From the NCBI GenBank assembly GCA_027382625.1, contig JAJKFJ010021834.1, positions 1 through 64,000 of the forward strand: a DNA stretch of 64,000 nucleotides, in the 5' to 3' direction. Positions 35,301-47,059 of this stretch are shown here, piece by piece (the stretch's first letter is position 1; each line of letters starts with the position of its first letter). Under the pieces are notes generated by a model. That model made no database searches. It was not told the origin of the DNA and was given only the letters and a program-made list of their open reading frames with translations. The translations under genes and the position numbers were made by a program. Source of the DNA: Tetmemena sp. SeJ-2015 (lineage: Eukaryota > Ciliophora > Spirotrichea > Sporadotrichida > Oxytrichidae).

Positions 35301-38191
35301 CTTAGAAGACGCAACAGATCTACCAAGACTCAATAATCAGGTTCTACATAACACCATACGTCTTATCAGGGATAATGAGCGTAGACGACGCACTCGAGTT
35401 CTGGAGGAAGACTTCGAAGAAAATAATATAAGTCCCGAGAGCAACGCCCATTACAGCGCAACTAGCAGTGATACCACAACCAAACCTGGTATAATGGTGG
35501 TGGGAGTGCCTACTCAGACTCGAAACAAGGCAACCAATATATGAACTAGTAAAGATAAGACAACAAATAATGAGCAAAGTAAGGCAGGACGCCACACCAC
35601 TCAACTACTTCAAGTCATGCGAGGACATACACGGTGCGCATATGATGAGGAAGGTAATAGACTCGTGGCAAATAGTAGAAAGAGAGGACATATCAGCATA
35701 CTTCCAGTAGTGCACAATGAGCATCAACCCAATCGCAAAGTGTGGACTATGCCTCGAAGAAAGAGAAGTCGACAGAATGAACACATACGATACTTACATG
35801 AAATACTGTTTCCAAAGACTAGGAGGAGATCAAACAACGCACTACTTTACAGACGCTAGCTGTATAATAGAGGGCAAACAAACATACCTAGCAGCAGCAT
35901 ATGTGAACTGGGACGAACAAATAGGGGTAGGTTATGAGCTATCATAACACGTCAGCCAGAATGAGTAAGTAGAAAAAATGACAAACAACACAGCGGAGCT
36001 AATAGCTATCTTAATGGCACTGAAAGATATAAAGATGAGAGCCAGACACAGCGGGAAACAAAAGTTTGTAATACACTCAGACAGCAAATGTGCAGTAGAC
36101 ACAATAAACTCATACTTCGCACACTGGAAGAAAGACTAACAGCTAATGAGCAAAAGACCAAACGTGGCAGCAGTAAGGCTAATAAAAAACGAGCTCAGGA
36201 ATATATACAACGTTGAGGTATACATAGAGCACGTCAAAGCACACAGCATCAGATAGAACAGCATAGACTGGCTCACAGTAGGCAACCATACAGTAGACTT
36301 TCTGGCAGATCTCACTAATACGGGCAGAGCAATGCAACCGAGAATCAAGCTAGAGCTACCAAAAGGCAATACGCCAACGACGACGATGTGTGACCAATGC
36401 ACGCAGAACTGGGCAATCGCACACGCGAGTGGAAGCATAGCAGAGATAGCAGCAATGAAACTAATGGCAAAGCAGACCAGGATACAAGTAGACAAAATAA
36501 AATCAGGTCAAGAAAAAATCCAACTGGGCAAATAAAAAACCCAACTAGGCAAATAAAAAACCAAATCTTCCGATTTTGAAAACCCAAAAAACCAAATCTT
36601 CCGATTTCGCAAACCCAAAAAACCAATGGAGACATTATGACAATGTACAATAATCCCAACACGGCAAATTGGGAAATCAGGTATGGGAGATCTTACCACA
36701 GGTAACCTTCGAGACCAGATACTCCAAAAGACTCACAGAGGCAGCACTATACAGACTCCTACAAAGAAGAATACAAAGATCAATGAAAGTTAAGCCACTA
36801 GGCAAGGAAAAGATCACGCCGGAGGACATAGAAGCTGACAAGAAACTAGACGAAGTCATAGAGGAGGCTAAATAAATGCTGGGAAGGACACAGATGAACA
36901 CCGAGATCCCAGGGGCAATAAGGTGGATAGCAACAGCAGCAGACTAGATACTCAGAGTATCAATACCAGCACTGAAGGAAAACAGAAAACAACTAGAGCA
37001 GATAATCAGAGAGGTATCCATCTACAAGATGAAAACCACAGACCCACCAGAAATAGAATACAAGAGGAAGAAAGTCACAGCGTTTAGGAAACAGGACACA
37101 AGTAGACCCTCGGAACTAGGGGTTGACGAGGACACACTCAAGATATGGAAATGGAAACTGGGGAAAGAGAACAGGCTGTTCGCAAAAGAAAAGATCGACT
37201 CAATAAAAAAATATGCAAACAAACAAGAAGACAGGATATAGAAAGCAATAGAAAAGGAGAGGAGGACAAAATCAGCAAGCTTAAAAGCAGAGAAGAAATA
37301 TACAACAAACACTTTATCAGATGGGAATATAAAGTACCAGACTGGGAGAAGATCGCGGAGAGTTACAACGATGACATCGGAATACTATTTGCAGACCTCA
37401 ACCCCCCGACAGAAGCAGAAATGAACATAAGGTGGAGTATGTGGAAGGATACGATCAACTTAAAAATCATGACAGGCTACAGAAGAGAAGTCAAGCAAGC
37501 ACCGAAAGCATGGGGAAGGACCCAAGGTATCCAAAAGGGGTAATTCATAAAGTGCCCATGCGGACATGAGAGAGCATCAATAAACCATCTCAAAGACTGT
37601 GTCACGATAGTCAACAATGACAGGGATCAGTTCGACAGAATAGAAAGACTGGCCCAACTATACAAGATAATATAAATAATAAATCAGAAAGGAATCCAGC
37701 CATCAAAAGTAGAGCACCTAGCCAAGATCGTACACAGAGCAAGGGAGATAAACTTAATATACGAAGAACTCCTAAACCCAACAAATGTCACCAACACCAA
37801 AGTAAGACTTACACTGGGATAGGAAGAGGCACAAAAGAATCAAGGGAAGAGAGAACCACAGGTAAAACTGGGGGCTACACCAATAATACCACTTACGGCA
37901 CTGAAAGTCCCGAGGACGAGGAAGGAGACAAAGAAAAGGGAACCAGGACCACTTCTGAGAGCAGTACAGGATACACAAAGAGAAAACCTCATCTGGCAAA
38001 CACCGAGACTGGGAGAAATACTGGCAGAGGCCGATAAACTGAGGGACCCAGAAGGGGAAGGCCCCACAATTATGCAACAGATACTGGCAAGATGGATGGA
38101 GGACATGAAACAAGAAAAACTGCACGAGAGCAGAAAATAACTGGGACTTAATAAATATAAAGCCGTAATCTTACCTGAGATGTAGTCGTGA
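32329..38191 (+). CDS. ORF2: AP endonuclease, reverse transcriptase, RNase H
   Basis: Read with UAA/UAG as Gln. Endonuclease (32350-33130): KLTIVTQNMRGL, VLTETKTW, IIGDLNKK, KPDFIFS and SDHKLLGVE, the APE-type LINE signatures. Reverse transcriptase (33790-35300): motif A CDITGAYDNVKHDKL (34382), motif B GVVQGSSLSPDLFKIYIDDL (~34753), motif C LLFADDLMAEF (34943), then SKVKYLGMQI. RNase H (35840-36330): YFTDAS, NTAELIAILMAL, IHSDSK, HVKAHS and DFLADL give D-E-D-D. A C-terminal zinc knuckle CPCGHERASINHLKDC lies at 37553-37600. The product is ~1,950 residues. Single-base shifts occur at 32335-32341 (A run), ~33790, 34207-34211 (C run), ~36617 (A run) and ~37250. Catalytic residues are intact. 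It ends inside the right repeat. Confidence 0.9.
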
Positions 38192-38419
38192 AGTTTAAAG
38201 CAAAATTAAATGCTTGCGACTTTAATGATTGCATCCAATGAGAATAATTTAATACTTAATAATTAATTTACTCTCTTCTGGTAACTTAAAATTTAAATAA
38301 AAACAGCCACTTTAATTGACCTTCTCCAATTGAGTCCCCAATGAATAATTCAAACGAATTTCAGTTACAAGTTGATCAATTATGTAAATTTTAAAAATCA
38401 ATGCTATATGTACAATATT
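38159..38419. repeat. Right terminal inverted repeat
   Basis: Reverse complement of 25025-25280 with an extra 5 bp (near 38342). It includes the last eleven ORF2 codons (38159-38191). Confidence 0.95.
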
Positions 38420-40110
38420 AATTTTAGTTTTAAAGAATAATTTGGACACTTTTGCGAGTTGATACTGGGCCTCATAATTTAAAGGAACAATAAATTCTGA
38501 TGTATACTAGTCATAATGCGCTAACTTTTTTTTAGCATCATTATTCCCTTCATGTAAAAGAGTGATTGATAGTTCAAGAGTTCATCATGTTAATCCTTCA
38601 AACTAGCTATAGAAGCAAAGCATATCTTCTTGACCCTTTTATCTGTTGAGTATAATTAAATCTCTATTTTTGTCAAACTCATATTCTAAGAGTGGATGTG
38701 AGTAGTTAATAGTTTTAATTTTCCTAAATAATATGGTTGAATATCTTAGTTATTTTGTCAAGGATGTCTTTCGCTATTTAGTTGGATGAGGATCCAGAAA
38801 CTTTTTTCGCCTCTATTTTAATGCTACTTGCATTCAAATACTTACTTATTTTTAGTAAACTGTTAGGAGTGCTTGATGGTTCCATCTTTTATAGCTTAAA
38901 TTACTGTTATGAACTCTTCATCCTAGCTTGACTCATCAACACACTTAGAGTCGTCGCTGTCATATTAATCTTTCTTTAATTTATATTAAATTATAATTAT
39001 TATTTATGGTTAATAAATCGATATTTAACTATAAGTTACTGAAGCTATTCCTTTTCTTTCAAATTTCATAATCTAATAAGGACTTCTATTTCCTCTTAAT
39101 AAAAAACGATATCTCCTGTGTTATTTACTATAAGAAATCATATTCTTAATTTAGATTTTTAAGAGTTTACATAAACTATTATATTATAATATAGTACCCT
39201 CAACAACGAAACTGGAACCAGTTGAACTATCAGTAGAAGGAGATATGGACGAAACTCTAAATGGAAATAGGCCATCAGCAGTTTTTGAGCTATTTCGATA
39301 GAAGAATAATCTCTACTTCTACTTCACAGAAATAATAAAATTTTAAATCATGCAAAAAATATATATTAGTTCGTTACTTCATGCTGCTTATTAAGGAAGT
39401 AAATCGAGATTACTTTTGGCAGATCATCAAAGGAGAAAAACAACTATTCTAACAATCAGGGTGGTAGTCAAAAATAATTTTTAAATTAAATGAGTGAGAA
39501 TGAGTTTCAAAGTAGATTATTTGAATTTATTTTACGTTTAAATATCATAATGCTATAATATAATTTAATTCTCATTCTTATAATAATTTATCTTCTAGCT
39601 TTGAGGCATTTATGATTTCTTGTCAAATTCTTGAGTCCTTTCCAATTGCATTAAATTAACCATTTCTCATTATTATCGTCCATATCCTCGATTAGTATAG
39701 CTCTCAATATGCAATTGGCAAGAATCTTTGAGCTCATGATTATCGTTTGGTTTTAATCTGTAAAAGTGTATCTGATAACTAAAAAAGTGAACACACCGGT
39801 GGGCTTCGAACCTGGGATGACCAGTTTAAGACTGAGCATGGAGTAACTCTTGAGATGCTTTAAAGTGATGGATAAGAATATGAGATAATCTAAGATCAAG
39901 TCATTTTGGGGTCTAATAGTAGGAGAGAGTTGCATGTTTTCAAAATTTTATTTTCTTGAGTCCAAATAAATTGCTATCAGTCATAGTTTTTATTTTAACA
40001 AAGTTTGAGAATCATAAAAATAACTGAAAGTAATTTGATTAAATTAAGAAATTAATTTCGCGATATTATAAATCACTTTTTTTTTATATTTTAAATTTCA
40101 CGCCAATTGT
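38420..40110. other. AT-rich DNA with a tRNA 3'-half-like sequence
   Basis: No protein gene is supported. On minus at about 39785-39845 there is a T-arm-like CCAGGTTCGAAGCCCAC with a B-box match (10 of 11), followed by a T6 run. The 5' half of a tRNA is not recognisable, so it is probably a tRNA fragment or chance. Confidence 0.3.
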
Positions 40111-40131
40111 CAGAATAATAAAAAAATATGT

Positions 40132-40637
40132 AAGGGTGAAGATGATGAAGGTGCTAAGTACGACGAGGTCTCAGTCCGACAAGTGTTCAATGAAATCAAT
40201 GATCACTATAAAATTATGAGTTTCCTCCTTGCAATTTATGTAAAGCAAAATGTTATTGACAGGTAATACTTCTTTAGCAATTTTAACCTGATTATCTCAC
40301 TCACATCATCTAGCTCGCAAGGATAAATACCGTCTCAGATAGTTCAGCAAAAAAATATCTTCACCCTCTTTTTAGAAAACTGGTCCTCTCAACTTGCCAG
40401 CCATCCATCTCGAGTAAAGCTTAAGTTCAAGTCAATTTTTAGAAAGAAAAATGGTAGGACTCTTCTACTTATGAAGCAATTGGTTCAAATTTTCAAAGTA
40501 AGTAGACAAAAGACAATTAGTAGATGGAACCCTGGCACCCCTTCTAGAACCCTGGTACCACGCCAGTAATCCAGGCACCCTCACTGGAACCCAGGCTCCT
40601 CCTCTCGAATCCCTGCTCCTCCCCCTTGAACCTCGGC
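40132..40637 (+). pseudogene. Transposon-associated protein B, copy 2
   Basis: The plus frame reads GEDDEGAKYDEVSVRQVFNE, then LAIYVKQNVIDRQYFFSNFN, QQKNIFTLFLENWSSQLAS and KSIFRKKNGRTLLLMKQLV, with TAA/TAG as Gln, and ends at TGA 40635. It is homologous to exon 2 of the protein at 20350-20940; exon 1 is not seen. Its last ~40 codons lie in a Pro/Ser-rich minisatellite (WNPGTPSRTLVP). A decayed DD34E transposase follows on the opposite strand, as in copy 1. Confidence 0.55.
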
Positions 40638-40650
40638 ACCTTCCAATTTT
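40525..40650. repeat. Short minisatellite, ~20-26-bp unit
   Basis: Degenerate tandem copies of ggaaccctggcaccccctct-like units, GC-rich, overlapping the end of protein B copy 2. Confidence 0.6.
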
Positions 40651-40915
40651 ATAGCTTTATCACTGCATTTTCAAACTATGTGTGCATCTTCACCCTTTTA
40701 TGGTAAAAAATGCTAAAAAAATTCGTTAAGTCCAAAATTTACAAAAAATATTAAGATTTTTTACCATTAACATTTTCTTCAGGATCAAATTTCATAATTT
40801 TAGATTTTCCTAAAAGTATCTAATTATTTATTATATGTCAAATTTATCAATAAAAAGTTACGTTTTTGTATTTCGCCTATTATAAAATTAAACTTTCATT
40901 ATTTATATTTATTGT

Positions 40916-41516
40916 ATTATTAAATAGGACTTCCGGAGGAAGATGGAGTTGCTGATGGAGCTGACTCGGAAAAAAAAAGAAAAAAAAGGGAAATAAAAAA
41001 AGAGTGGTTGCAGCAGACGACGCACCGACTACGGCCACTTTAGTGCTACTAGAGCAATCAGAGAAAAGATGGACTTGATCGATATTGAGGATGACTAGAC
41101 ACTGACAGCGGCCCCCCTATGACTACCGTATGGGGCACCCTGAATAAAGACACCGGAGGCAGAGTGCACGTCTCTTTGACTAGTCCACTGAGCCCCAGCA
41201 TGGCGCCCGAGGCCCCCGAGTGCCAGGCAGCTCACGCCCTCAGTCAGGAGGATTGAACGGCAGGGATTCCTGGCCATTGCCCTTGCAGTGAAGTGGCAAC
41301 GCCCCCGTCCTTTTGCGGCTATCGGGTGTGGGCCCCTGGTCAGTGGTCAGTACGTCTAGAGAGTACCGGTGATGCATTGGGGGGAGACCTATGAGCCCCA
41401 TATTTATGAGGGGGACAGGTAGGGGTATTAAATAGTCAAACCCACCCCATAGGGCAATATTTAAATCACTCTAATTCCTAATCTCTAATCTTCCTCCGGA
41501 AGTCCTATTTAATAAT
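40916..41516. mobile_element. 601-bp GC-rich element with perfect 29-bp inverted ends
   Basis: ATTATTAAATAGGACTTCCG (first 20 of 29 bp, 40916-40944) is repeated exactly in inverse at 41488-41516. The interior is GC-rich (runs such as gcggcccccc, cccgaggcccccgag) in AT-rich DNA and has no long frame with recognisable product. It interrupts the B/transposase transposon copy. Positions ~41215-41305 are closely similar to ~44225-44315. A non-autonomous transposon or SINE-like passenger is likely. Confidence 0.75.
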
Positions 41517-41519
41517 GCT

Positions 41520-42240
41520 TGAGTTGTTTAATTAAGTCTGATCTCTATAAAGAGGTTGGAACTTGATTATTCTTTTACATGCTCATTTATTCATCATTCA
41601 TCATCATTATATATATTGTAGATATTTGTCGTCGACTCAACCTAATTACAACGCCACTTCTTTTGTATTTCAAAAAAAATCAGACAATCTAAATTCAAAG
41701 TTGAAAATAAATTATATCTCTAGCTATATTTGAGATCTTATTCTGATGTAAAGTTAAAAATATGGGTCTAAGAGTATTTTTGGAAAGCATGTCAAGTTTA
41801 TTAGAAAGTTTTTTAATAAGTATGAATATTCTAAAAAATTAAGGGCTTATCTTATCCCTGTTATCCTTGATATAATAAATTATACTCACTCCTTTGAAGA
41901 GGCTAAATTTTTGACTAAAGAACTTTATAGCATTTATCACCATAAAATGAGGGGAATTGCACTTCCCATATTTTTAAAATACAGAGATAAAGCTAGAAAA
42001 TTTAAAAGAGTTCCTGAAATTTTGAGGGGCTGCCGAGGTTCTAGTGGGGAGGTGTACCAGGGTTTCATCTACCCAAAGGCTATCCTCCACCGGTGACGTC
42101 CCTAAAAAATTCGAATAAATGCTGGGCCAGGTTCTGAAAATAAATCTGCATTTCAAACAACCTGCGAATGATCGACAGTCATGGCCTCGCGTAGAGGGAT
42201 AAAAATTAAGGGGAACAGACCCAGAATCTCTCAAATTTTA
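41520..42240. other. AT-rich DNA with small plus-strand frame
   Basis: A frame at about 41765-42096 reads KVYEYSKKLRAYLIPVILD-like AT-rich codons then LYSIYHHKMRGIALPIFLKY and FKRVPEILRGC. It may be a small coding remnant, but there is no motif. Otherwise nothing is seen. Confidence 0.3.
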
Positions 42241-42249
42241 TATTTAATA

Positions 42250-43130
42250 TTTAGTTTAATTTAACTTAAAGGTTAATCCTAACTTATTTAGTATATTCCT
42301 ACCCAATTTTTTTTTAACAATCCTGTCGTCTAAAAGAGTGAATGGCTGTCGTACAATCTTCATTGCATTTATCTTCTAATTATTGAGTGATGATTTCCAC
42401 TTTAATCTTTTGTATTAGTTCTAAGAAATTCTATATTGCATTGTATTTAGCGAGTATGTTGTCATAAAAATAAGTTCCATGGTGAGTTCCCTCCAGAGTA
42501 CTTTGATGGACTCCTAGATTGTCATGCAATTTCGCTTGTTTTATATTTTCGAAGACCTCCTCCCCTCCAAGGATGAAGTTTTGAGATTTCTCTTTTTCAA
42601 TCAATTTTTCATGATGTAAAAAGATTTCAAGGCATTGATATACTGTGATTCCACAAAAAGGCTAGATTTTGTAGTTTATCTTGCGCTTGGACATTTGATT
42701 TTTATAGCTGTAACGTAATCTCTGCCAGATGCTAGAGTAAGTTTCATATCGTCTTTGTAATCAATGGCATATAATTGTGCTAAGCACCTCACTTTCCATA
42801 TTCTAAAATTAAGTTTTTTTATTTTGTTCTTTAGAGTTTCATTACAGTAATCGACTTTTGCTTAATCCCATGTCTAAGATAAGGATCTCAAGCGAGAGGG
42901 GGAAAACTAAATACCTGGACCATGACACAGCGCTCTGATAAAAGTAGTCCACTTTAAACCTTGAGGGTTTCGATAGGTAAAATGTACACCTCAGCATTTG
43001 AAAGAAATGCTTATCGCTTCTAAGTTCATTACATCTCTTGTGGTGGAATAAATGAGCAGGTGCAAATCTTTTAATTCAGTTATCCTAATGCAGAAGTAGG
43101 AGTATATAAACTTACTTATCCATTTTGATT
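42250..43130 (-). pseudogene. DD34E transposase, decayed copy 2
   Basis: Nucleotide and order similarity to 21220-22130 is clear: shared blocks include catgacacagcgctctga, tgagcaggtgc and aagatttcaaggc. Recognisable peptide pieces on minus include HDNLGVHQS, where the second catalytic Asp is present, unlike copy 1. Frames are broken throughout, so it cannot be functional. It is convergent with protein B copy 2, with the 601-bp GC-rich element between them. Confidence 0.65.
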
Positions 43131-43199
43131 TGATATGTTCATTAATAGGTACTTCAAATATGTGGTAAATCAATAGTTGATCAAGGGTAAGTGCTAATT

Positions 43200-43940
43200 G
43201 ATCTCTAGGGAGAGGAAGGAAGCGCCAAGTAAAAGGGTTAATTTATATTAATTATTTTTTTGAATTAAAACAATATTATAATTTAAGGTAGATGAGAAAA
43301 ATTAATGTATAAGTTACCGAGCAGGCTGAGAGATTAGATACATGTTTAACAGTCTAGAAACATCTTGAAACAAGATTATGTATTAATACTAATTTATTGA
43401 GTGTTGGATTAAAGAACTTGATCAGCGAAAATAGAATCCTAACTTTAAAGCAGATAAATTGGACTCATTAAAACCATTAGTATATTTTTTAATAGAGATA
43501 AAGATATTCAATTTATGAAAACAAACTAAGGCTCGAAAGCAAACAATGTAGGAGGCTAGAACTAAGTGTGGAAGGGTTTCTTCGCCAAGAAGGCTGGTGA
43601 CTACTATAGAGACGCTTCCGAGACAGTTTAATAAAGGTCGAGATGTTACATTTTTTTTAATTAAACAGATATATATTAAAGCTCTAACTTACACCTCCTT
43701 CCTAGAGATCAACTTGAACTTACTCTCAATAAACTATTCTTTTTATCACCACAATAATTATTTTATTTCAGAGATGCTCCTTTAGCATCATGGTCAGTTA
43801 TCTCTTTTTAATAGTTTAGATTGATTATTTAATAAAGTGATTCAGTTGAGTTGATTGAGTATTTTAAGTCTCAGTTGTTTTAATTAATTAAGTCTGAGAG
43901 TCATGTGATAAGAGATATTATAATTTTAATATATTATCTA
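43200..43940. other. AT-rich DNA, no supported gene
   Basis: The short plus frame 43597-43785 is AT-driven and not convincing. Confidence 0.35.
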
Positions 43941-43954
43941 GCAGATGTGGCTGA

Positions 43955-44330
43955 ACTCCAGCTGGCGGACATTTAGGGGGACACGGCGGACATTAGGCGG
44001 ACAAGAGGCGAACAGGAAGCGGACATGGCGGACAGGAAGAGGACATCCAATGACCAGATGGCTTGGAGAGGCGAGAATTGGCTAGGACTATTGGACTAGA
44101 GGTCAATGCGATTACCAATACAGGCTTACCTCCTATGAGTACATCCTGAGTTCCACTACCGGATGCAGAGAGAAAGCTCTCTTAGACCTATCTGCTAGGC
44201 AATCAGTCTTAACACACCGAGGCTCCCGAGTGACCGGCAGCTCACGCCCTCAGTCAGGGAGGGTTTGAACGGCAGGGATTCCTATTGCCCTGTGCTGCGA
44301 GTGACAACGTCTGAGTCCTCATTGAAGAAT
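43955..44330. repeat. GC-rich island sharing a core with the 601-bp element
   Basis: Starts with degenerate ggcggaca repeats (43975-44045). A ~90-bp core (44225-44315) with cggcagctcacgccctcag, gaacggcagggattcct and attgccct is nearly the same as 41215-41305. No inverted ends are seen here, so this may be a truncated or diverged copy. Confidence 0.6.
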
Positions 44331-44339
44331 ATTAGAATT

Positions 44340-45490
44340 TATTAGTTATGTAAGCTGATGGAGTGAGAAAATACATAGCAAATAATTGAAGATATAAATA
44401 ATTTAAAGTGACGACATTCAAGGATTAAATGAAAATATTCTATATGTAATTTAAATATCTAACATCCTTTAATTAATTTTGAATTAGAAATGGCTTTTAA
44501 ACTAATATAAATAACGGCCTTCTCATTTCCAAGTTCAATTTGATGATTTGACTTGGATCCTATGCAGTTCAATGATATTCTTGGAGCAGCTACCACTCTT
44601 CTTTAAACCCCGGAACCAAATTTCAAGTCTTTACTCCTCAAAAAAGTGGCAGTTAGGTTTTTTTTTTAATTCAGGGGGTACAATATATGCGCTTAGTATT
44701 CACTTCTGCCATAATTTAAATCATCATCCAGTCTAATAATTTAAAATTAAGAGATTCAGGTGAGTCACTAGAGGAATCAATTTCAATTTTATGAGCTAAT
44801 CAGCCATTTTATAGGTTTGTGCTATTAATTTAATCAGTATAAAATAAAAAAATAAAAAAAAGACAGATTGGTGGACTCTCTAATTTAATTGCTGATATTT
44901 TTATTATGAGTAATGCTTATTTTAAAATACAGTATGTACATGTTATAATGTATGTGAGAGTTCTTCATTATATGATATTATGCCACTCTCCTATTTCAAT
45001 TGTACAAATAGAGATTTTAAGTTATCCTATTCTTGAAACTTTATTATTATAGCTAGGCTTGAATGTATTTCAGGAAACAAGCAACCTAATTTAGGGAGAT
45101 TGTGTGTTCCAAAATGCCTGTTTTATTTCTAATGGCTTAGTTTTAGAAACTATCATTTTAGAGAATGAGCAGGTTGTGTAAAAGCATGATTAGCTCGTAA
45201 TAATTGACTTTATCTGTCTTGCTTCAATTTCTTTGTTTTGGCGACAGTAGTCTGGCAATGTTTGAGAATAATAATAAAGCTCTCTGCATCTGCATTAGTG
45301 ATCATGAATTTCATTGCCTGCTTGTACTGGTCTCTATCATCCATCAATAATTTATAATGCAAATATTAATAAAATCAGACACTAAGTCAATTAAAGCTGA
45401 AATGTATTTAATTAACTTATTTACTTAATCCTTCAATTTTAGAATAATGCACTTATGGGCTTAACAGTGTCGTCACGAGCTAACCCGCAA
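44340..45490. other. AT-rich DNA, no supported gene
   Basis: Nothing recognisable in either strand. The frame 44548-44736 is weak. Confidence 0.35.
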
Positions 45491-45495
45491 TTATA

Positions 45496-46018
45496 TCAAA
45501 GAGGGTGGTTGAGGATCCATAATATTTATTATCCAAATTCTGAACTCTGTCTCTGCAACAATTCTGATGGCGTTAGAAATGTATTAGCATTCCCCCAGAC
45601 GATCTTACTATGAAACAGTGAGTCAGAAGGTTCAACTTCGTAATCCACCCCAACGCTCAGTATGATAATCCTAGCAGCAGAGGGTGGAGAACTGAGTGGT
45701 TTAATTCGTACCGATTAGTAGTCAGCCGGCTAGCTATACTTGTACCTTCTCACTGAATCCGTCTGGAGAATCTCTAGCAGGGTGCTCCATCCAGTTGCCA
45801 ATGGCAGCATCCTGCAATCCTATCTTTTTTTAATCAGTTCAAGTACTTTACTACTAAACTAGAAAGTATGAATGTTTAGTGACTTGCAGTTCCTCCATGA
45901 GTAGCAACTTTCTTGGCCACTTTTTCACTAACTTTCTAATTCCATAATGGTGAGTCACTAGCAGGAAATGATTAGAAAAACTTATCAAGATCCTGCTATT
46001 TTTGCAATTTCGACTATC
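45496..46018 (-). CDS. Hypothetical protein, host-like exon (one frameshift)
   Basis: The minus strand reads QQDLDKFFQSFPASDSPLWN, KVSEKVAKKVATHGGTAS and QTFILSSLVVK. After a one-base shift near 45845 it reads VLELIKKRQDCRMLPLATGW, STLLEILQTDSVRRYKYS, SSPPSAARIIILSVGVDYEV and NANTFLTPSELLQRQSSEFG, ending at TGA 45496. TAA/TAG fall at Gln-like places. The DNA is GC-richer and amino-acid use is balanced, more like a conserved cellular protein than a transposon relic. No family is recognised. In a germline genome this could be one macronuclear-destined segment of a larger gene. Confidence 0.6.
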
Positions 46019-46272
46019 ATGAATTTCGTTGCTTATTAAGTAGTCATGTTATTTAGATATCTATTTCAATATAGATAATAATATTTGCTATTATAAATTA
46101 ATTTTAATAAATATATTATTGGTATATAGTTTGTTCATCATCAGTTTTGTCTGAGAAGTTAATAAAGAACGAACATTTTATTTCTTTTTAAATGTTATTA
46201 GATGAGAAGATTATTCTTTATTACTTTAAATTTCTAAAAGCATTTTCTAATAATTATTGATAAAAAACTTAT

Positions 46273-46562
46273 ATGCTGAAATCGAAAGAGAAGCGTAAAA
46301 GACAAGGATGGTAACCTCCTGATCAAGAGAGACTCATCTTCGCTAAAAATCTGAAAGAGTTGCAAATTATGTTTGGATCTGCTCATTTTTGAACAACATT
46401 GAGAACAAGATCAACATCGAACACTTATAATTATCCAGTTGGAATCTACCCTCATCCTCTCTAAAAACTACTTTTAGCGCTAATAAAAAATTGAAATCGA
46501 GTTTTAGTCGATGGTATTCGTAATCTTGACATTGAAATTGCTAGCTTTTGTATCCCTCATTA
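46273..46562 (+). pseudogene. Small basic protein with two in-frame TGA codons
   Basis: From ATG 46273: MLKSKEKRKRQGWQPPDQER, LIFAKNLKELQIMFGSAHF, TGA, TTLRTRSTSNTYNYPVGIYP, LLLALIKN, TGA, NRVLVDGIRNLDIEIASFC. One continuous frame with two TGAs, both compatible with Trp. The product is unknown. Confidence 0.45.
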
Positions 46563-46763
46563 AAATTAAAGCATAATATATTAACAATATCAAATTTAAA
46601 ATATTACACTCTTCTCCTTTATTTTAATTAAAATGTGCTTATCCTCAATAATTGATGAATAATTAGATTATCTAAATTAGAATTGGAATACATATTTTAA
46701 TAAATGTATATGTATAGTGGGTGATTATATGTTTATTAATTGTAAATCTGCAGCATTATTGGA

Positions 46764-47059
46764 ATGAGAACAAAGCGAAAGAGCTATAAATACGATTCTT
46801 CTGACTATGATAACGGCGACTTTGAAGAAGATGATTTCGAGGACGAGAACGATCATGATGATGATGACCCTAACCAAGACAGCGACCAAGATAGCGATTA
46901 CGATGACTCAAACAATTCATACATTTTAAATATTTTTAGTGCCTTAATTCAAATCATATAAGTTCAGACTCCTCTATTAATTTTAAAATAGTAAATGGTC
47001 CAAGACCACCTAAAAAATAAGGAATCAATGTTAATAAATCTAAATTTAATTCCAATAAG
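46764..47059 (+). CDS. Small acidic protein, probable exon with donor site
   Basis: ATG 46764 opens MRTKRKSYKYDSSDYDNGDF followed by an Asp/Glu-rich block (FEEDDFEDENDHDDDDPN) and DSDQDSDYDDSN. After a frame change near 46930 a second protein-like part follows (SSINFKIVNGPRPPKKQGIN, NKSKFNSNK) and stops at a GTAAAT (47060), a plausible splice donor. Acidic-plus-basic composition suggests a nuclear protein, by inference only. The connection between the two parts may be an intron ending at TTTTTAG (46941). Confidence 0.45.

Larger units (their letters stand above)
25025..38419 (+). mobile_element. 13.4-kb LINE-like element between terminal inverted repeats
   Basis: Positions 25025-25280 and 38159-38419 are inverted copies (~256 bp, one substitution and one 5-bp indel noticed). 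Between them lie only two large plus-strand coding regions: ORF1 (25310-31939, perhaps to 32332) and ORF2 (32329-38191, endonuclease-RT-RNase H). The unit is GC-richer than its flanks and internally continuous. The last codons of ORF2 lie inside the right repeat. No poly-A tail or clear target duplication is visible. LINEs normally lack inverted termini; alternatives are a composite of two inverted short repeats around a LINE, or a new class of element. Confidence 0.85.

Noticed and set aside
39750..39845. Suppressor tRNA with a UUA anticodon
   Set aside because: The loop TCTTAAA could be read so, but position 33 is not T and the 5' half of the tRNA is missing.
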